A stretch of DNA of 64,000 nucleotides, from positions 2,914,001 to 2,978,000 of the forward strand of contig NZ_JAVIWL010000001.1 in NCBI RefSeq assembly GCF_034314045.1, in the 5' to 3' direction. Shown here one piece after another: positions 40,069 to 48,313 of the stretch (its first letter is position 1; each line of letters starts with the position of its first letter). The position numbers were made by a program, and so were the translations under genes. The stretch is from Glaciimonas sp. CA11.2. Lineage in GTDB: Bacteria; Pseudomonadota; Gammaproteobacteria; Burkholderiales; Burkholderiaceae_D. The notes beneath the pieces are model-generated. The model was not told where the DNA came from. It saw only the letters and a list, made by a program, of their open reading frames with translations, and made no database searches.

Positions 40069-40273
40069 ATTGATGAAGTTTGAAATTGACCGGGCAATAA
40101 ATGAGGTACGCCTTACCGGCGCTTTTCTGTTCATGCCGCAGGTGTGTCAACACATGATCGGGCGCAGCGAGAGGGGCGATGCTGAATCTAGCTGCATCAT
40201 CAATATCTCGTCACTTACCGACAAGAGTAGAATTATTTTCGGGTCATTGGTACAGGAAAGGGCTATGCAATGA
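40061..40273 (+). pseudogene. short-chain dehydrogenase (SDR) relic
   Basis: 70-codon frame whose middle reads like the core of a classical SDR: EIDRAINEVRLTGAFLFMPQ then IINISSL, matching the usual 'D.xINVNLxGxFL...GxIINISS' region that carries the catalytic Ser. The N-terminal TGxxxGxG nucleotide site and the YxxxK active site are both missing, so it cannot be an oxidoreductase. It keeps operon-style overlaps at both ends (8 nt with caiB, ATGA with the next gene), which suggests an internal remnant of a full SDR gene deleted on both sides. Confidence 0.75.
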
Positions 40274-41469
40274 GTAGTGGAATACAGGCTTTGGACATCA
40301 CTCCCTGTACCTTGGGTGAGAGATGCGAGACCTTACGCAAGGAAGTACGATCCTTCTTGCGGGAAGAGTTGGGCGAACGCACAGCGCTCCAGCGCGCTGA
40401 AAGCTGGATGGGAGTCGACGAGGACTTCAGCCGCAAGCTGGGTGAGCGAGGTTGGATCGGCATGGTTTGGCCGCGCAGCGTCGGCGGGGGTGAATTTTCC
40501 GCGCTGGAACGTTACGTAGTGTTGGAGGAGATGCTTGCTGCAGGTGCGCCGGTACAGGCGCATTGGGTGGCTGATCGCCAGAGCGGTCCGCTGTTGCTGC
40601 GCTTTGCGCCTGATACCTTGGCACGCAGAGTGCTGTCTGAAATTGCCCGAGGGGATACTTATTTTTGCATCGGCATGAGCGAACCCGATTCTGGTTCAGA
40701 CCTGGCTTCGATTCGTACTAAAGCAGTGCGAGGTGACGGTGGATGGATCATTCGAGGAAGCAAGATTTGGACGACAGGTGCGCAACGAGCGCGATACATG
40801 ATCGCTTTCGTGCGTACCGATGTGTCGGCCACCGCTGTGTCGGCCACCGCTGTGTCGACCGCCGCTGTGCCGGACGGTCGAGACCGTCATGCCGGCTTCT
40901 CGCAATTTCTTATTGATATGTCCTCGCCAGGCATCACGGTGCAACCTATACGCAACATGCTCGGCGAGCATGAGTTCAATGAAGTCTTTCTGGAAGATGT
41001 CTGGGTGCCAGAGGAAAACCTGATCGGCCAACAGGGGGATGGATGGAAGCAGGTGACGGCAGAACTGGCCATTGAACGTAGTGGTCCTGAGCGGTATATG
41101 AGCAGCACCGAGTTGATGCTGGAAATGCTGCAGGCTGCCGATGTAGAAGATGATCGTCATGCTGTTGCGTTGGGCAGGCTAGTGGCCGACTATGGCGCTT
41201 TGCGCCAGATGTCCATTGGTATTGCGGGCATGCTGGCACGTGGAGACAATCCGGCTGTTGCTGCCTCGGTGGTCAAGGATCAGGGTGCCAGGCTGGAAAA
41301 GCTGATTCCTGAGCTGGCCCAGGATTTATTTGGCGACAAGCTGGCACTCAATTCTTCATTGCGTGAGGTGCTGTCGTACACCTTGCGCTCGTCACCGTCC
41401 TTTACTTTACGTGGCGGCACACCAGAAATTTTGCGCGGGATCATTGCCCGGGGAATGGGTTTGCGATGA
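40270..41469 (+). CDS. acyl-CoA dehydrogenase, large-type subunit
   Basis: FAD enzyme introducing an alpha-beta double bond into an acyl-CoA. 399 aa with the three ACAD domains: GMSEPDSGSDLASIRTKA and WTTGAQRARYMI in the middle domain, and a C-terminal FTLRGGTPEILRGIIARG. AGGAAAGG precedes the start. The stop overlaps the next, related gene by 4 nt. Adjacent unequal ACAD pairs often form heterotetramers, as FadE28-FadE29 do in steroid degradation. A 15-bp repeat encodes VSATAVSATAVSTAAV in the middle domain, an odd low-complexity insert. Confidence 0.92.
   Translation: MSSGIQALDITPCTLGERCETLRKEVRSFLREELGERTALQRAESWMGVDEDFSRKLGERGWIGMVWPRSVGGGEFSALERYVVLEEMLAAGAPVQAHWVADRQSGPLLLRFAPDTLARRVLSEIARGDTYFCIGMSEPDSGSDLASIRTKAVRGDGGWIIRGSKIWTTGAQRARYMIAFVRTDVSATAVSATAVSTAAVPDGRDRHAGFSQFLIDMSSPGITVQPIRNMLGEHEFNEVFLEDVWVPEENLIGQQGDGWKQVTAELAIERSGPERYMSSTELMLEMLQAADVEDDRHAVALGRLVADYGALRQMSIGIAGMLARGDNPAVAASVVKDQGARLEKLIPELAQDLFGDKLALNSSLREVLSYTLRSSPSFTLRGGTPEILRGIIARGMGLR
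40822..40866 (+). repeat. 15-bp coding tandem repeat inside the acyl-CoA dehydrogenase
   Basis: GTGTCGGCCACCGCT at 40822 and 40837, then GTGTCGACCGCCGCT at 40852, in frame, each unit adding five residues (VSATA, VSATA, VSTAA). Confidence 0.92.
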
Positions 41470-42602
41470 ACACAATATCAAGCATGTCGGGGGCGGGCAT
41501 CAGTCTGGAGCCGTCCGAGTTCGAGCGCATGATTGGCGAAACCGTGCAGCGCCTATTCTCAGACCATATCGATGCCGCGCTGCTACGCAGCACTGAGAAT
41601 GGTCAATGGCCAGCCGAACTGTGGCAACTACTTGAAGACACTGGCTTGCCCCTGTCACTGTGTTCGGCACAGGCGGGTGGCAGCGAGGCGCAGTGGTCGG
41701 ACGTCTATGCGGTGTTGGCTGCCATCGGCCGCTGGAGCATGCCGCTGCCGCTGGCCGAAACCATGATCGCCACCTCTTTGCTCAGCCGCGCTGGCAAGTC
41801 GGTGCCACAGGGCCCAATCACGATCGCCGAAACTGGGCGGGTGGTGCTTGCAGCGGAGGCAGAACTGAAGGTGTCCGGTGTCTTGCATGGCGTTGCTTGG
41901 GCGAGGTCTTGTGCCTATGCGCTGGTTCCGATAGGGGATGCCAGTGGCGCGCATCAATTGGCGCTGATCAACTTGGGTGGTGCGGGCGTACTTGTCGTCC
42001 AGGGCACTAACATGGCCGGTGAGCCACGTGATGTGTTGCAACTGGACGCTGTAACGGTTGAGACCCTGTTTGATAATCCACTGCCAGCTCTTGAGCAACC
42101 TCTGTTTGTCCTTGGTGCCATGGCGCGCAGCGCGATGCTGGTGGGAGCGCTTGAACGTGCGTTGGAACTAACGGTGCAGTATACCAATGACCGTGTGCAG
42201 TTCGGCAAGCCGCTGAGCAAGAACCAGGTGATCCAGCATGGCTTGGCGGTAACGGCCAGCGAGATGGTTGCGGCCAAGGTGGCGACCCGAGTGGCCTTTG
42301 CCTCTCTGAACACGGCGCAGCAAGCACGCACCACTACTTTCGATGTTGCCGTAGCCAAGGTGCGTGTCGGCCAGGCAGCCAGTCGATTGGCTGATGTCGC
42401 ACACCAGTTTCATGGCGCGATTGGCTTCACGCAAGAGCATTCCCTGCATCACACTACTTTGCGCCTGTGGTCGTGGCGACAAGAATTTGGCAGTGACGCA
42501 ACATGGGCACGGGCATTGGGGCGTGCTGCAATTACTCAGGGCGCAGCCGCATTCTGGCCTTCCTTGACTGAGCGCAGCATGGCGCCCGCGCTTCAGGGCT
42601 GA
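41466..42602 (+). CDS. acyl-CoA dehydrogenase, small-type subunit
   Basis: 378 aa, distantly related to the preceding ACAD. C-terminal ACAD fold visible in TNDRVQFGKPLSKNQVIQH and HQFHGAIGFTQEHSLHHTT; the N-terminal and middle domains are poorly conserved and lack the GxxEPxxGSD loop seen in its neighbour. This is the pattern of the non-catalytic or half-site partner in alpha2beta2 ACADs. ATGA overlap with the preceding gene argues for a fixed ratio. By eye the 40.3-45.0 kb genes look somewhat GC-richer than the flanks. Confidence 0.88.
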   Translation: MNTISSMSGAGISLEPSEFERMIGETVQRLFSDHIDAALLRSTENGQWPAELWQLLEDTGLPLSLCSAQAGGSEAQWSDVYAVLAAIGRWSMPLPLAETMIATSLLSRAGKSVPQGPITIAETGRVVLAAEAELKVSGVLHGVAWARSCAYALVPIGDASGAHQLALINLGGAGVLVVQGTNMAGEPRDVLQLDAVTVETLFDNPLPALEQPLFVLGAMARSAMLVGALERALELTVQYTNDRVQFGKPLSKNQVIQHGLAVTASEMVAAKVATRVAFASLNTAQQARTTTFDVAVAKVRVGQAASRLADVAHQFHGAIGFTQEHSLHHTTLRLWSWRQEFGSDATWARALGRAAITQGAAAFWPSLTERSMAPALQG

Positions 42603-42634
42603 CTGCATAGATACTGAGATACCAAGAGGATTCG

Positions 42635-43027
42635 ATGATTCAACCAGAAAAAGATTATTTGCGGTTTTTGCAGGAAGGCCACTTCATGATCCTGCACAGC
42701 AGGTCAACCGGTGGCTATGTGTTTTATCCGCGCGTCATTGAACCCAGGACAGGGGCCACCGATCTGGAGTGGGTGCCTGCCATCGGGACTGGAACTGTGT
42801 ATTCTGTGACAGTCATCCGCAAACGCACGCTCGAAGAGAGTTATAACGTTGTGCTCATTGACCTCGATGAAGGACCGCGCATGATGAGCCGCGTCGACGG
42901 AATGCCATTCGAGCAAATCAAGATCGGGATGCGGGTGAAGGCCCGCATCGTGCAGGAGAACGACCAAGCTGTGGTTGTCTTCGTTTCAACTGAAAACAAG
43001 GCGCAGCCAGCTGGAGCATCCACATGA
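42635..43027 (+). CDS. DUF35 OB-fold protein, zinc ribbon degenerate
   Basis: DUF35 proteins pair with thiolase-superfamily proteins; ChsH2's DUF35 domain supports the Ltp2 aldolase in steroid side-chain cleavage. 130 aa: YLRFLQEGHFMILHSRSTGGYVF leads into VFYPRVIEPRTGATDLEWV, then an OB-fold with GTGTVYSVTVIRKRT. The ribbon normally holds four Cys (C..C..C..C around this motif); here all four positions are non-Cys, so it should not bind zinc. AAGAGG precedes ATG 42635; ATGA overlap with the next gene. Confidence 0.87.
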   Translation: MIQPEKDYLRFLQEGHFMILHSRSTGGYVFYPRVIEPRTGATDLEWVPAIGTGTVYSVTVIRKRTLEESYNVVLIDLDEGPRMMSRVDGMPFEQIKIGMRVKARIVQENDQAVVVFVSTENKAQPAGAST

Positions 43028-44178
43028 AAGACGCATTTCCCCGCGGTCAAACGGCCGTCGTTGGTGCAGCTACCTACGGAATCGGTGAGGCGCCTGGTTT
43101 CTCCTCCATGGACCTGGCCGTGCTGGCCGCTTCCAAGGCGTTGCAGCAGGCAAATCTGAAACCCAGTGACATCGATGGTGTTTTTGTGGCTACGCCGGAC
43201 GACATGTTATCCGGCCTGACCCTGTCCGATTACCTCGGTATCCATCCCAAAGTGACAGACAACAATCGCACGGGTGGCTCCGCTTTTCTGACCCATATGA
43301 TGTGGGCGGCGCTGGCCCTCACGACCGGACAGTGCAACGTGGCGCTGGTAGCCTACGGCAGCAACCAGCGCAGTGCTTCCGGCAAGCTGATGACGCCGTT
43401 TCAATCGTCGGTATACGAAAAACCTTACAAACCGCTACTCCCATCGTCGTCTTACGCGCTGGCCACAGCCAGGCACATGCACCAGTACGGCACGACCCGC
43501 GAGCAACTTGGCGCGGTGGCCCTGGCCGCCCGTGGATGGGCGCAGCTTAATCCCGAAGCCTTTGTTCGCACACCACTGGATATGTCCATGTACATGAGCT
43601 CGCGCATGGTATCCGAACCGTTGAGCGTGCTGGATTGTTGCCTCATCACTGACGGCGCAGCTGCCATCATCATGACCCGCTCGGATCGCGCCAGCGACTT
43701 GTCTGCCACACCGGCCTACTTGCTGGGCGCAGCGGCGGAGACCACCCATCGCGATATCGCGAGCATGCCTGATCTGACCGTGACAGGCGCCAAACTGTCG
43801 GGCGAACGCGCCTTTGCGCAAGCTGGCTACACACCCTCGGACATCAATGTGGTCGAGCTTTATGACGCCTTTACCATTAACACCATCCTGTTCCTCGAAG
43901 ACCTGGGATTCTGCAAGAAAGGTGAGGGTGGCGCATTTGTTCAAGGTGGACGCATTGGGCCGGGTGGCAAACTTCCGGTTAATACCAACGGCGGGGGCCT
44001 TTCCTGTGTACATCCTGGCATGTACGGCCTGTTCACTGTGGTAGAGGCGTTTCAGCAATTAAGCGGCCAATGTGGCGCGCGCCAGGTGCCCAACGCCAAG
44101 CTGGCGCTTGCGCACGGCAATGGCGGCGTGCTGTCCAGTCAGGCCACCGTCATTCTTGGTACTGCGGAGACCGTATGA
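43024..44178 (+). CDS. thiolase-superfamily, Ltp2/SCP2-like lipid-transfer protein (probable aldolase or thiolase)
   Basis: 384 aa thiolase fold: AVVGAATYGIGEAPG, PSDIDGVFVATPDD, then RTGGSAFLTHMMWAALAL where a true thiolase would have its nucleophilic Cys but this has Ser/Gly, then YDAFTINTILFLEDLGF and VNTNGGGLSCVHPGMYG. Loss of the Cys with a DUF35 gene directly upstream is the hallmark of Ltp2-type retro-aldolases, which cleave beta-hydroxyacyl-CoA side chains. Aldolase activity is inference from family and context. ATGA overlaps on both sides show tight coupling. Confidence 0.85.
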   Translation: MKDAFPRGQTAVVGAATYGIGEAPGFSSMDLAVLAASKALQQANLKPSDIDGVFVATPDDMLSGLTLSDYLGIHPKVTDNNRTGGSAFLTHMMWAALALTTGQCNVALVAYGSNQRSASGKLMTPFQSSVYEKPYKPLLPSSSYALATARHMHQYGTTREQLGAVALAARGWAQLNPEAFVRTPLDMSMYMSSRMVSEPLSVLDCCLITDGAAAIIMTRSDRASDLSATPAYLLGAAAETTHRDIASMPDLTVTGAKLSGERAFAQAGYTPSDINVVELYDAFTINTILFLEDLGFCKKGEGGAFVQGGRIGPGGKLPVNTNGGGLSCVHPGMYGLFTVVEAFQQLSGQCGARQVPNAKLALAHGNGGVLSSQATVILGTAETV

Positions 44179-44993
44179 GTCAGAATTTAAGCACTACTGC
44201 GGGTGTTGACTCGTCTTTCAAGGACTTTGCGTTGCATCCTGAACTGGCACTCTCGATTGATGCGGGTGTGGCCACGTTGGAGATGTGCCGTCCACCGTAT
44301 AACTTCTTTGACGAATCCCTGATAGTGGGGCTGGTCGATGCGCTGCGCTATCTGGACACATCGGATGAATGTCGGGTGGTAGTGCTGGCTTCGCGTGGCA
44401 AGACTTTCTGCGCGGGCGCCGATTTTTCCAATGACAGCATTAGCTCTCAAGGAATTGGCAAACGTTTGTACAGCCGTGCGCTGGAGATGTTTCGAACCAA
44501 AAAACCCATTGTGTGCGCCGTACAGGGCGCGGCGGTGGGAGGCGGTCTGGGCCTTGCTTTGGTGGGCGACTTCCGGGTGGTAAGTCCAGGTACGCGCATG
44601 GTGGCCAACTTTTTGCGACTAGGGATCCACCCCGGCTTTGGCTTGACGGCCACCTTACCACGTCTGGTCGGCCCTCAAAATGCCGCAATGTTATTTTATA
44701 CAGGCCGCCGCATCGGGGGAGTCGAGGCGCTGGATATGGGCTTGGCCGATGTGCTGGTCGAAGATGGGCGGGTGCTCGAGGGTGCACAGGCACTGGCGCG
44801 GGAGATCGCCATCAGTGCTCCCATTGCACTGGTGTCGACCCGAGAAACGTTGCATCAGGGCCTTGCAGCGTTGGTCGAGGCTGCGATGGGCCGCGAGGCC
44901 GAGGAGCAGGACAAGCATTGGCTCACGCAGGATTTCAAGGAGGGCGTGGCTGCGATGGCGGCGCGTCGAGACCCCGTGTTCAAGGGGTATTAA
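44175..44993 (+). CDS. enoyl-CoA hydratase/isomerase (crotonase family)
   Basis: Hydrates the double bond formed by the dehydrogenases. 272 aa from ATG 44175, which overlaps the preceding stop (ATGA); the frame is open further upstream inside that gene but the crotonase N-terminus fits here. LASRGKTFCAGADFSND is the first oxyanion-hole segment, VCAVQGAAVGGGLGLALVGDFRV the second, with GIHPGFGLTATLPRLVG after it. Last gene of the rightward operon; the 90 bp to convergent lysR show no clear terminator. Confidence 0.92.
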   Translation: MSQNLSTTAGVDSSFKDFALHPELALSIDAGVATLEMCRPPYNFFDESLIVGLVDALRYLDTSDECRVVVLASRGKTFCAGADFSNDSISSQGIGKRLYSRALEMFRTKKPIVCAVQGAAVGGGLGLALVGDFRVVSPGTRMVANFLRLGIHPGFGLTATLPRLVGPQNAAMLFYTGRRIGGVEALDMGLADVLVEDGRVLEGAQALAREIAISAPIALVSTRETLHQGLAALVEAAMGREAEEQDKHWLTQDFKEGVAAMAARRDPVFKGY

Positions 44994-45083
44994 CAGCGCC
45001 AGCCCACCACTTTTAAATAAAGAAGCCGACTTTTCCAGCCTCGCTCTAGTCAACTGTGATTATCTTTGTGCGTTCTGACGCGA

Positions 45084-46028
45084 TCACCGCGTTTGCACTG
45101 CGGCAAGAGCACTACTATGGGGACGCACTTTTAGTTGCATCGGTAGTTCATTTTGATCCAGAAGATCGATGAATTGCTGGGCTGCCTTCGACTGCTTACG
45201 ATCCACGGGCCAGACCAGATATATGGGACGATTAAGGTCGGAAGAGGTGATAGGAATCGCCACAACATGCTTACCGTCGAAGTAGGGAATCGTTAGTTCG
45301 GGAACCACGCTCACGCCGAGATTGCTAGCTACCAGACCAGCAACTGTCGAGACCTGGTCGACCTCAAGACCGGTATCAATCAAATTGACGGTTCGTAGCG
45401 CACTTTCCAGGTATTGCGCAATGCTGCCGGTTCGGACGAGTCTGATGTAGGGATAGCCACTCAAGTCGGAAAGCGCTAAGTATTTTTTTTGCGCAAGGGC
45501 ATGTGTCTTGTGACATACAACGAAAAATTTTTCTTTGAACAGCAAACGCGATTCCAGACCAGGCCGTCCGGGGCCGTCTGCCGTTACGGCAAAATCGGCT
45601 TGTCGCGTACGCACCAGTTCCAATGCGCGCTGAGTTGCTACATCAAAAAGATTGAGCTCGATTCCGGGAAATTCGTGTGAGTATTTAGCCATCATTTGAG
45701 GTAGCCAATGGGCTGCCAGCGATGGCAGAGCAGCAATGCTGACTCGCCCTCTTCGACCCGAAGCATGTTCTTTTAAATCATGGTCAATCTCATCGAGTTC
45801 GTGCATTACCCGCTGAGCGGTGGCGATAAACCGCAAGCCTTCTGCCGTGAAACCTACGTTCCTGCGGTTGCGGTCGACGAGTTGCAAACCGACGTCTCCC
45901 TCAAGCTTTTGCACCATCTGACTGAGCGCCGATTGGGTGACGTGGCACCGCTCCGCGGCTAAGGAAAAATTGCGTAACTCGGCGAGCGCAATCATTGCGC
46001 GCAAGACGCGAGAGGAGATATCAATCAT
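45084..46028 (-). CDS. LysR-family regulator of the catabolic island
   Basis: 314 aa: an N-terminal winged helix-turn-helix (MIALAELRNFSLAAERCHV, TQSALSQMVQKLEGDVGLQL) and a type-2 periplasmic-binding-like co-inducer domain (RGRVSIAALPSLAAHWLPQM, GLVASNLGVSVVPEL). Located between the two operons it likely controls. A 21-bp operator-like element 93 bp upstream (46122-46142) also occurs before both operons, so autoregulation plus joint activation by an acyl-CoA or free-acid inducer is the simplest model. Its 5' end is duplicated as a decayed fragment at 38660-38786. Confidence 0.92.
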   Translation of the reverse strand: MIDISSRVLRAMIALAELRNFSLAAERCHVTQSALSQMVQKLEGDVGLQLVDRNRRNVGFTAEGLRFIATAQRVMHELDEIDHDLKEHASGRRGRVSIAALPSLAAHWLPQMMAKYSHEFPGIELNLFDVATQRALELVRTRQADFAVTADGPGRPGLESRLLFKEKFFVVCHKTHALAQKKYLALSDLSGYPYIRLVRTGSIAQYLESALRTVNLIDTGLEVDQVSTVAGLVASNLGVSVVPELTIPYFDGKHVVAIPITSSDLNRPIYLVWPVDRKQSKAAQQFIDLLDQNELPMQLKVRPHSSALAAVQTR

Positions 46029-46121
46029 TTTCTAATGACTCAAGTAAGTTAGTATCGCGTTCCTGCCTTGGCAGAGACTAACGAGGAAACCGTAAGTCTA
46101 CACTTGCGTTCTACTGACAGA

Positions 46122-46142
46122 AGTCGAATTATTAATATTACT
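46122..46142 (+). promoter_or_regulatory. LysR operator-like element upstream of lysR
   Basis: Same 21-bp element as at 38800 and 50607, here with core ATTATTAAT, a perfect inner dyad ATTA-T-TAAT between outer AGT and ACT. The preceding ACAGAAGTC and following ACTCC are also shared. No good -10 follows on the plus strand, so it probably serves lysR only. Confidence 0.68.
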
Positions 46143-46182
46143 CCATACGTTGGGTTTGTCTTACTTCAGTTTTGCTATGGTA

Positions 46183-46226
46183 TGAGTCTGAAAAACTGCA
46201 ATAAAACACGCATTTTTGCAGACTCA
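46183..46226. repeat. imperfect inverted repeat, about 13-bp arms
   Basis: TGAGTCTGAAAAA (46183-46195) pairs with TTTTT-G-CAGACTCA (46213-46226), with one bulged G and a 17-nt loop. It is not followed by a gene and may be a terminator or the remnant of a small mobile element. Confidence 0.6.
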
Positions 46227-46388
46227 ACTTCTAGGAGATTTGAGTGTTTCCGATCAGGTAATCACTTGGCTCTATTGGGCGATGCCCGAAGGCTTCGCCA
46301 GGCAGGTGACGGGCCGCAACTAGACCAGAACTTCCTTGGTGTTGGCGACTTGTTTGTTCGTCGTCGACTCTTTCTCAAGGCGTTCGTC

Positions 46389-48218
46389 TTATACCAGAGC
46401 GACGATATCGGGGAGCGATACCGTGCATTCGTTCTGCAAAAGGATCGCGTATGCTGCACGTTCCCATTCGCCATCTGGAGGTGACAAGGGATCGATCGGC
46501 TCCAACCGGTGTTCGAGGACAAAGCGACTAACCAGCAACTTGCGCGGATCACCATTTTCTTGCGCACTCTCCCATGCCAGGATCGCCGCACTTGCCGCGT
46601 TGTATAGACCGCTAGAGGCCTGGCGGGCCAAATGTTCATTGGCCGGTGAAGATGCCACTCTGACGGCAAAGTCGAAGCTCTTGTTTAGCGCGCTGAGAAG
46701 ACGCGATCTGAAGCTGTCTGGCAATTCCTTCACCTGCTGGACCCGCTCCAGGAGCAGCGCCTTCAGCGCTTTATGGGCACCCACCTGTCCTATCGCTCGT
46801 CTCACGACATCAATGGCATTGATGTTACTTGTACCTTCCCACACCAGGCTGATGTGCGCGTCGCGGACCAGCTTTGAGTTGACCCACTCTTCGACAATAC
46901 CGTTTCCTGCACGCGATTCAAGCGAGGCGCGTGCAGCAATAATCGTGTCCCGGCATGCTCGGATTTTTAAAAGGGGTGTCAAAATCCGCACAATATCCTG
47001 GGCTTCTTTAGAGCCGGAGCGTGCGAGGTCGAACTGCGCTGCCGTGAACATGGATAAGGAGAGAGCCTGTTCCGCTGGCACCAGGATCTTTACGATCTGG
47101 CGCCGCATAAGAGGCAGATCGATCAAAGTCTTGCCAAAGGCGCTGCGGTTGCGGGCAACATGAATCGCTTCATTGAAGCAGCGACGCATCTGTCCGGCAG
47201 CCCGCACGCCATGTGACAAACGCGACATGTTGACCTCGTCCATCATCTGCTTGATTCCCTGATCGAGTTTACCGACCACGTAGGCCTCAGCACCTTCAAA
47301 CATCACTTCGCAGGTCGCCAATGATCTGGTTCCCATCTTTTCCTTCATTCGGATAATGCGGTACTTATTGCGCGCACCGTTGGTCAGAAACCGGGGCACA
47401 GCAAACATGGCGACCCCTTTTATGCCTGCTGGTGCGCCTTCTGGCCGCGCCAGTACAAGGGCCAGTTCCGCGTCAGTGTGAGAGGCAAACCACTTCTCGC
47501 CGTAAAGACGCCAAACGCCATTCTCAAAACGTGCAACCGTTTCTAGTGCGCCAACATCCGACCCACCCGCTTTCTCGGTCATCCATTGCGTCGCTTTCCA
47601 CAACTCAGAGAGCTTGGGCGCAAGCAGCTTGGGAAGCAAGTGCTGCTTGAGTTCTTCGCTCGCGAACGTCTTCAACACATGAATGGTCGCATCGGACATA
47701 TTTAACGGACACATCATCCCTATCTCGGATTGCGCAAAAAGATAGCGGGCCGCGTACTTGACGACGGACGGCACTGTGCCTTCCCAACCAAAGAAATTGG
47801 ATTGATGCGACATGGAATGAAGCTGAAAATCTTCAAAGCCTATCTTCTCCATTTGGCGATAGGCGGGATGATAGGTAATGCTGTCGCGATCACGGCCGTA
47901 TCGATCCCGCTGCTCCAACACCGGCGGATTACGGTCCACAATTCTTGCCAGTCGGTCCAGATCGCCGCCAACCGCCTCGCCCAAGCGCGTAAACCAGGGC
48001 GCGAAGTGCTGAGATGCTTTCGGACCCGCATGGACGCGTACGGAGGCCTGGAGACTTTGATCGATTTCGTAGAAGTTCAGACCTTGACAATCGGGAGCAA
48101 TATGACCGAAGTCATTTGGGTCGAATCCGGGTTCACTTTCACTGGGCGTAAACGGATCGATGCGATTGCTGGTTACATTACTGCCAGTTACATCATTGCT
48201 GGGTACATCGTTTGCCAT
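46389..48218 (-). CDS. AidB-like acyl-CoA dehydrogenase
   Basis: 609-aa flavoprotein of the ACAD superfamily, AidB/FadE5-like subgroup. Motifs: CPLNMSDATIHVLKTF, WMTEKAGGSDVGALETVA, GEKWFASHTDAELALVLARP, RNRSAFGKTLIDLPLMRRQ and EEWVNSKLVRDAHISLVWEG with the EGT-type catalytic glutamate, then an extra C-terminal helical region. GGAGG 7 nt before ATG 48218. Last gene of the leftward operon (TctC, CoA-transferase, this), likely desaturating the same or a related acyl-CoA as the rightward ACAD pair. Confidence 0.9.
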   Translation of the reverse strand: MANDVPSNDVTGSNVTSNRIDPFTPSESEPGFDPNDFGHIAPDCQGLNFYEIDQSLQASVRVHAGPKASQHFAPWFTRLGEAVGGDLDRLARIVDRNPPVLEQRDRYGRDRDSITYHPAYRQMEKIGFEDFQLHSMSHQSNFFGWEGTVPSVVKYAARYLFAQSEIGMMCPLNMSDATIHVLKTFASEELKQHLLPKLLAPKLSELWKATQWMTEKAGGSDVGALETVARFENGVWRLYGEKWFASHTDAELALVLARPEGAPAGIKGVAMFAVPRFLTNGARNKYRIIRMKEKMGTRSLATCEVMFEGAEAYVVGKLDQGIKQMMDEVNMSRLSHGVRAAGQMRRCFNEAIHVARNRSAFGKTLIDLPLMRRQIVKILVPAEQALSLSMFTAAQFDLARSGSKEAQDIVRILTPLLKIRACRDTIIAARASLESRAGNGIVEEWVNSKLVRDAHISLVWEGTSNINAIDVVRRAIGQVGAHKALKALLLERVQQVKELPDSFRSRLLSALNKSFDFAVRVASSPANEHLARQASSGLYNAASAAILAWESAQENGDPRKLLVSRFVLEHRLEPIDPLSPPDGEWERAAYAILLQNECTVSLPDIVALV

Positions 48219-48313
48219 GTCATGTCCTCCAATATGTTTGTACTATCGCGATGTGTCGTCGACGCAGTCGCATCCATCGTCAACAGATCTACGCGCAACG
48301 GATGGAATCTGGT

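Larger units (their letters stand above)
46029..46388. other. lysR upstream region with a third operator element and no gene behind it
   Basis: 360 nt containing the operator copy at 46122-46142, the hairpin at 46183-46226 and about 160 nt of sequence without a credible gene. An AGGAG followed by GTG and a stop within five codons (about 46233-46260) could be the decayed start of a lost gene. Confidence 0.45.

Noticed and set aside
46262..46669. 135-codon minus-strand frame at the end of the AidB-like gene, and the plus-strand frame 46336-47163
   Set aside because: Both are mostly alternative-frame readings of the AidB-like gene.
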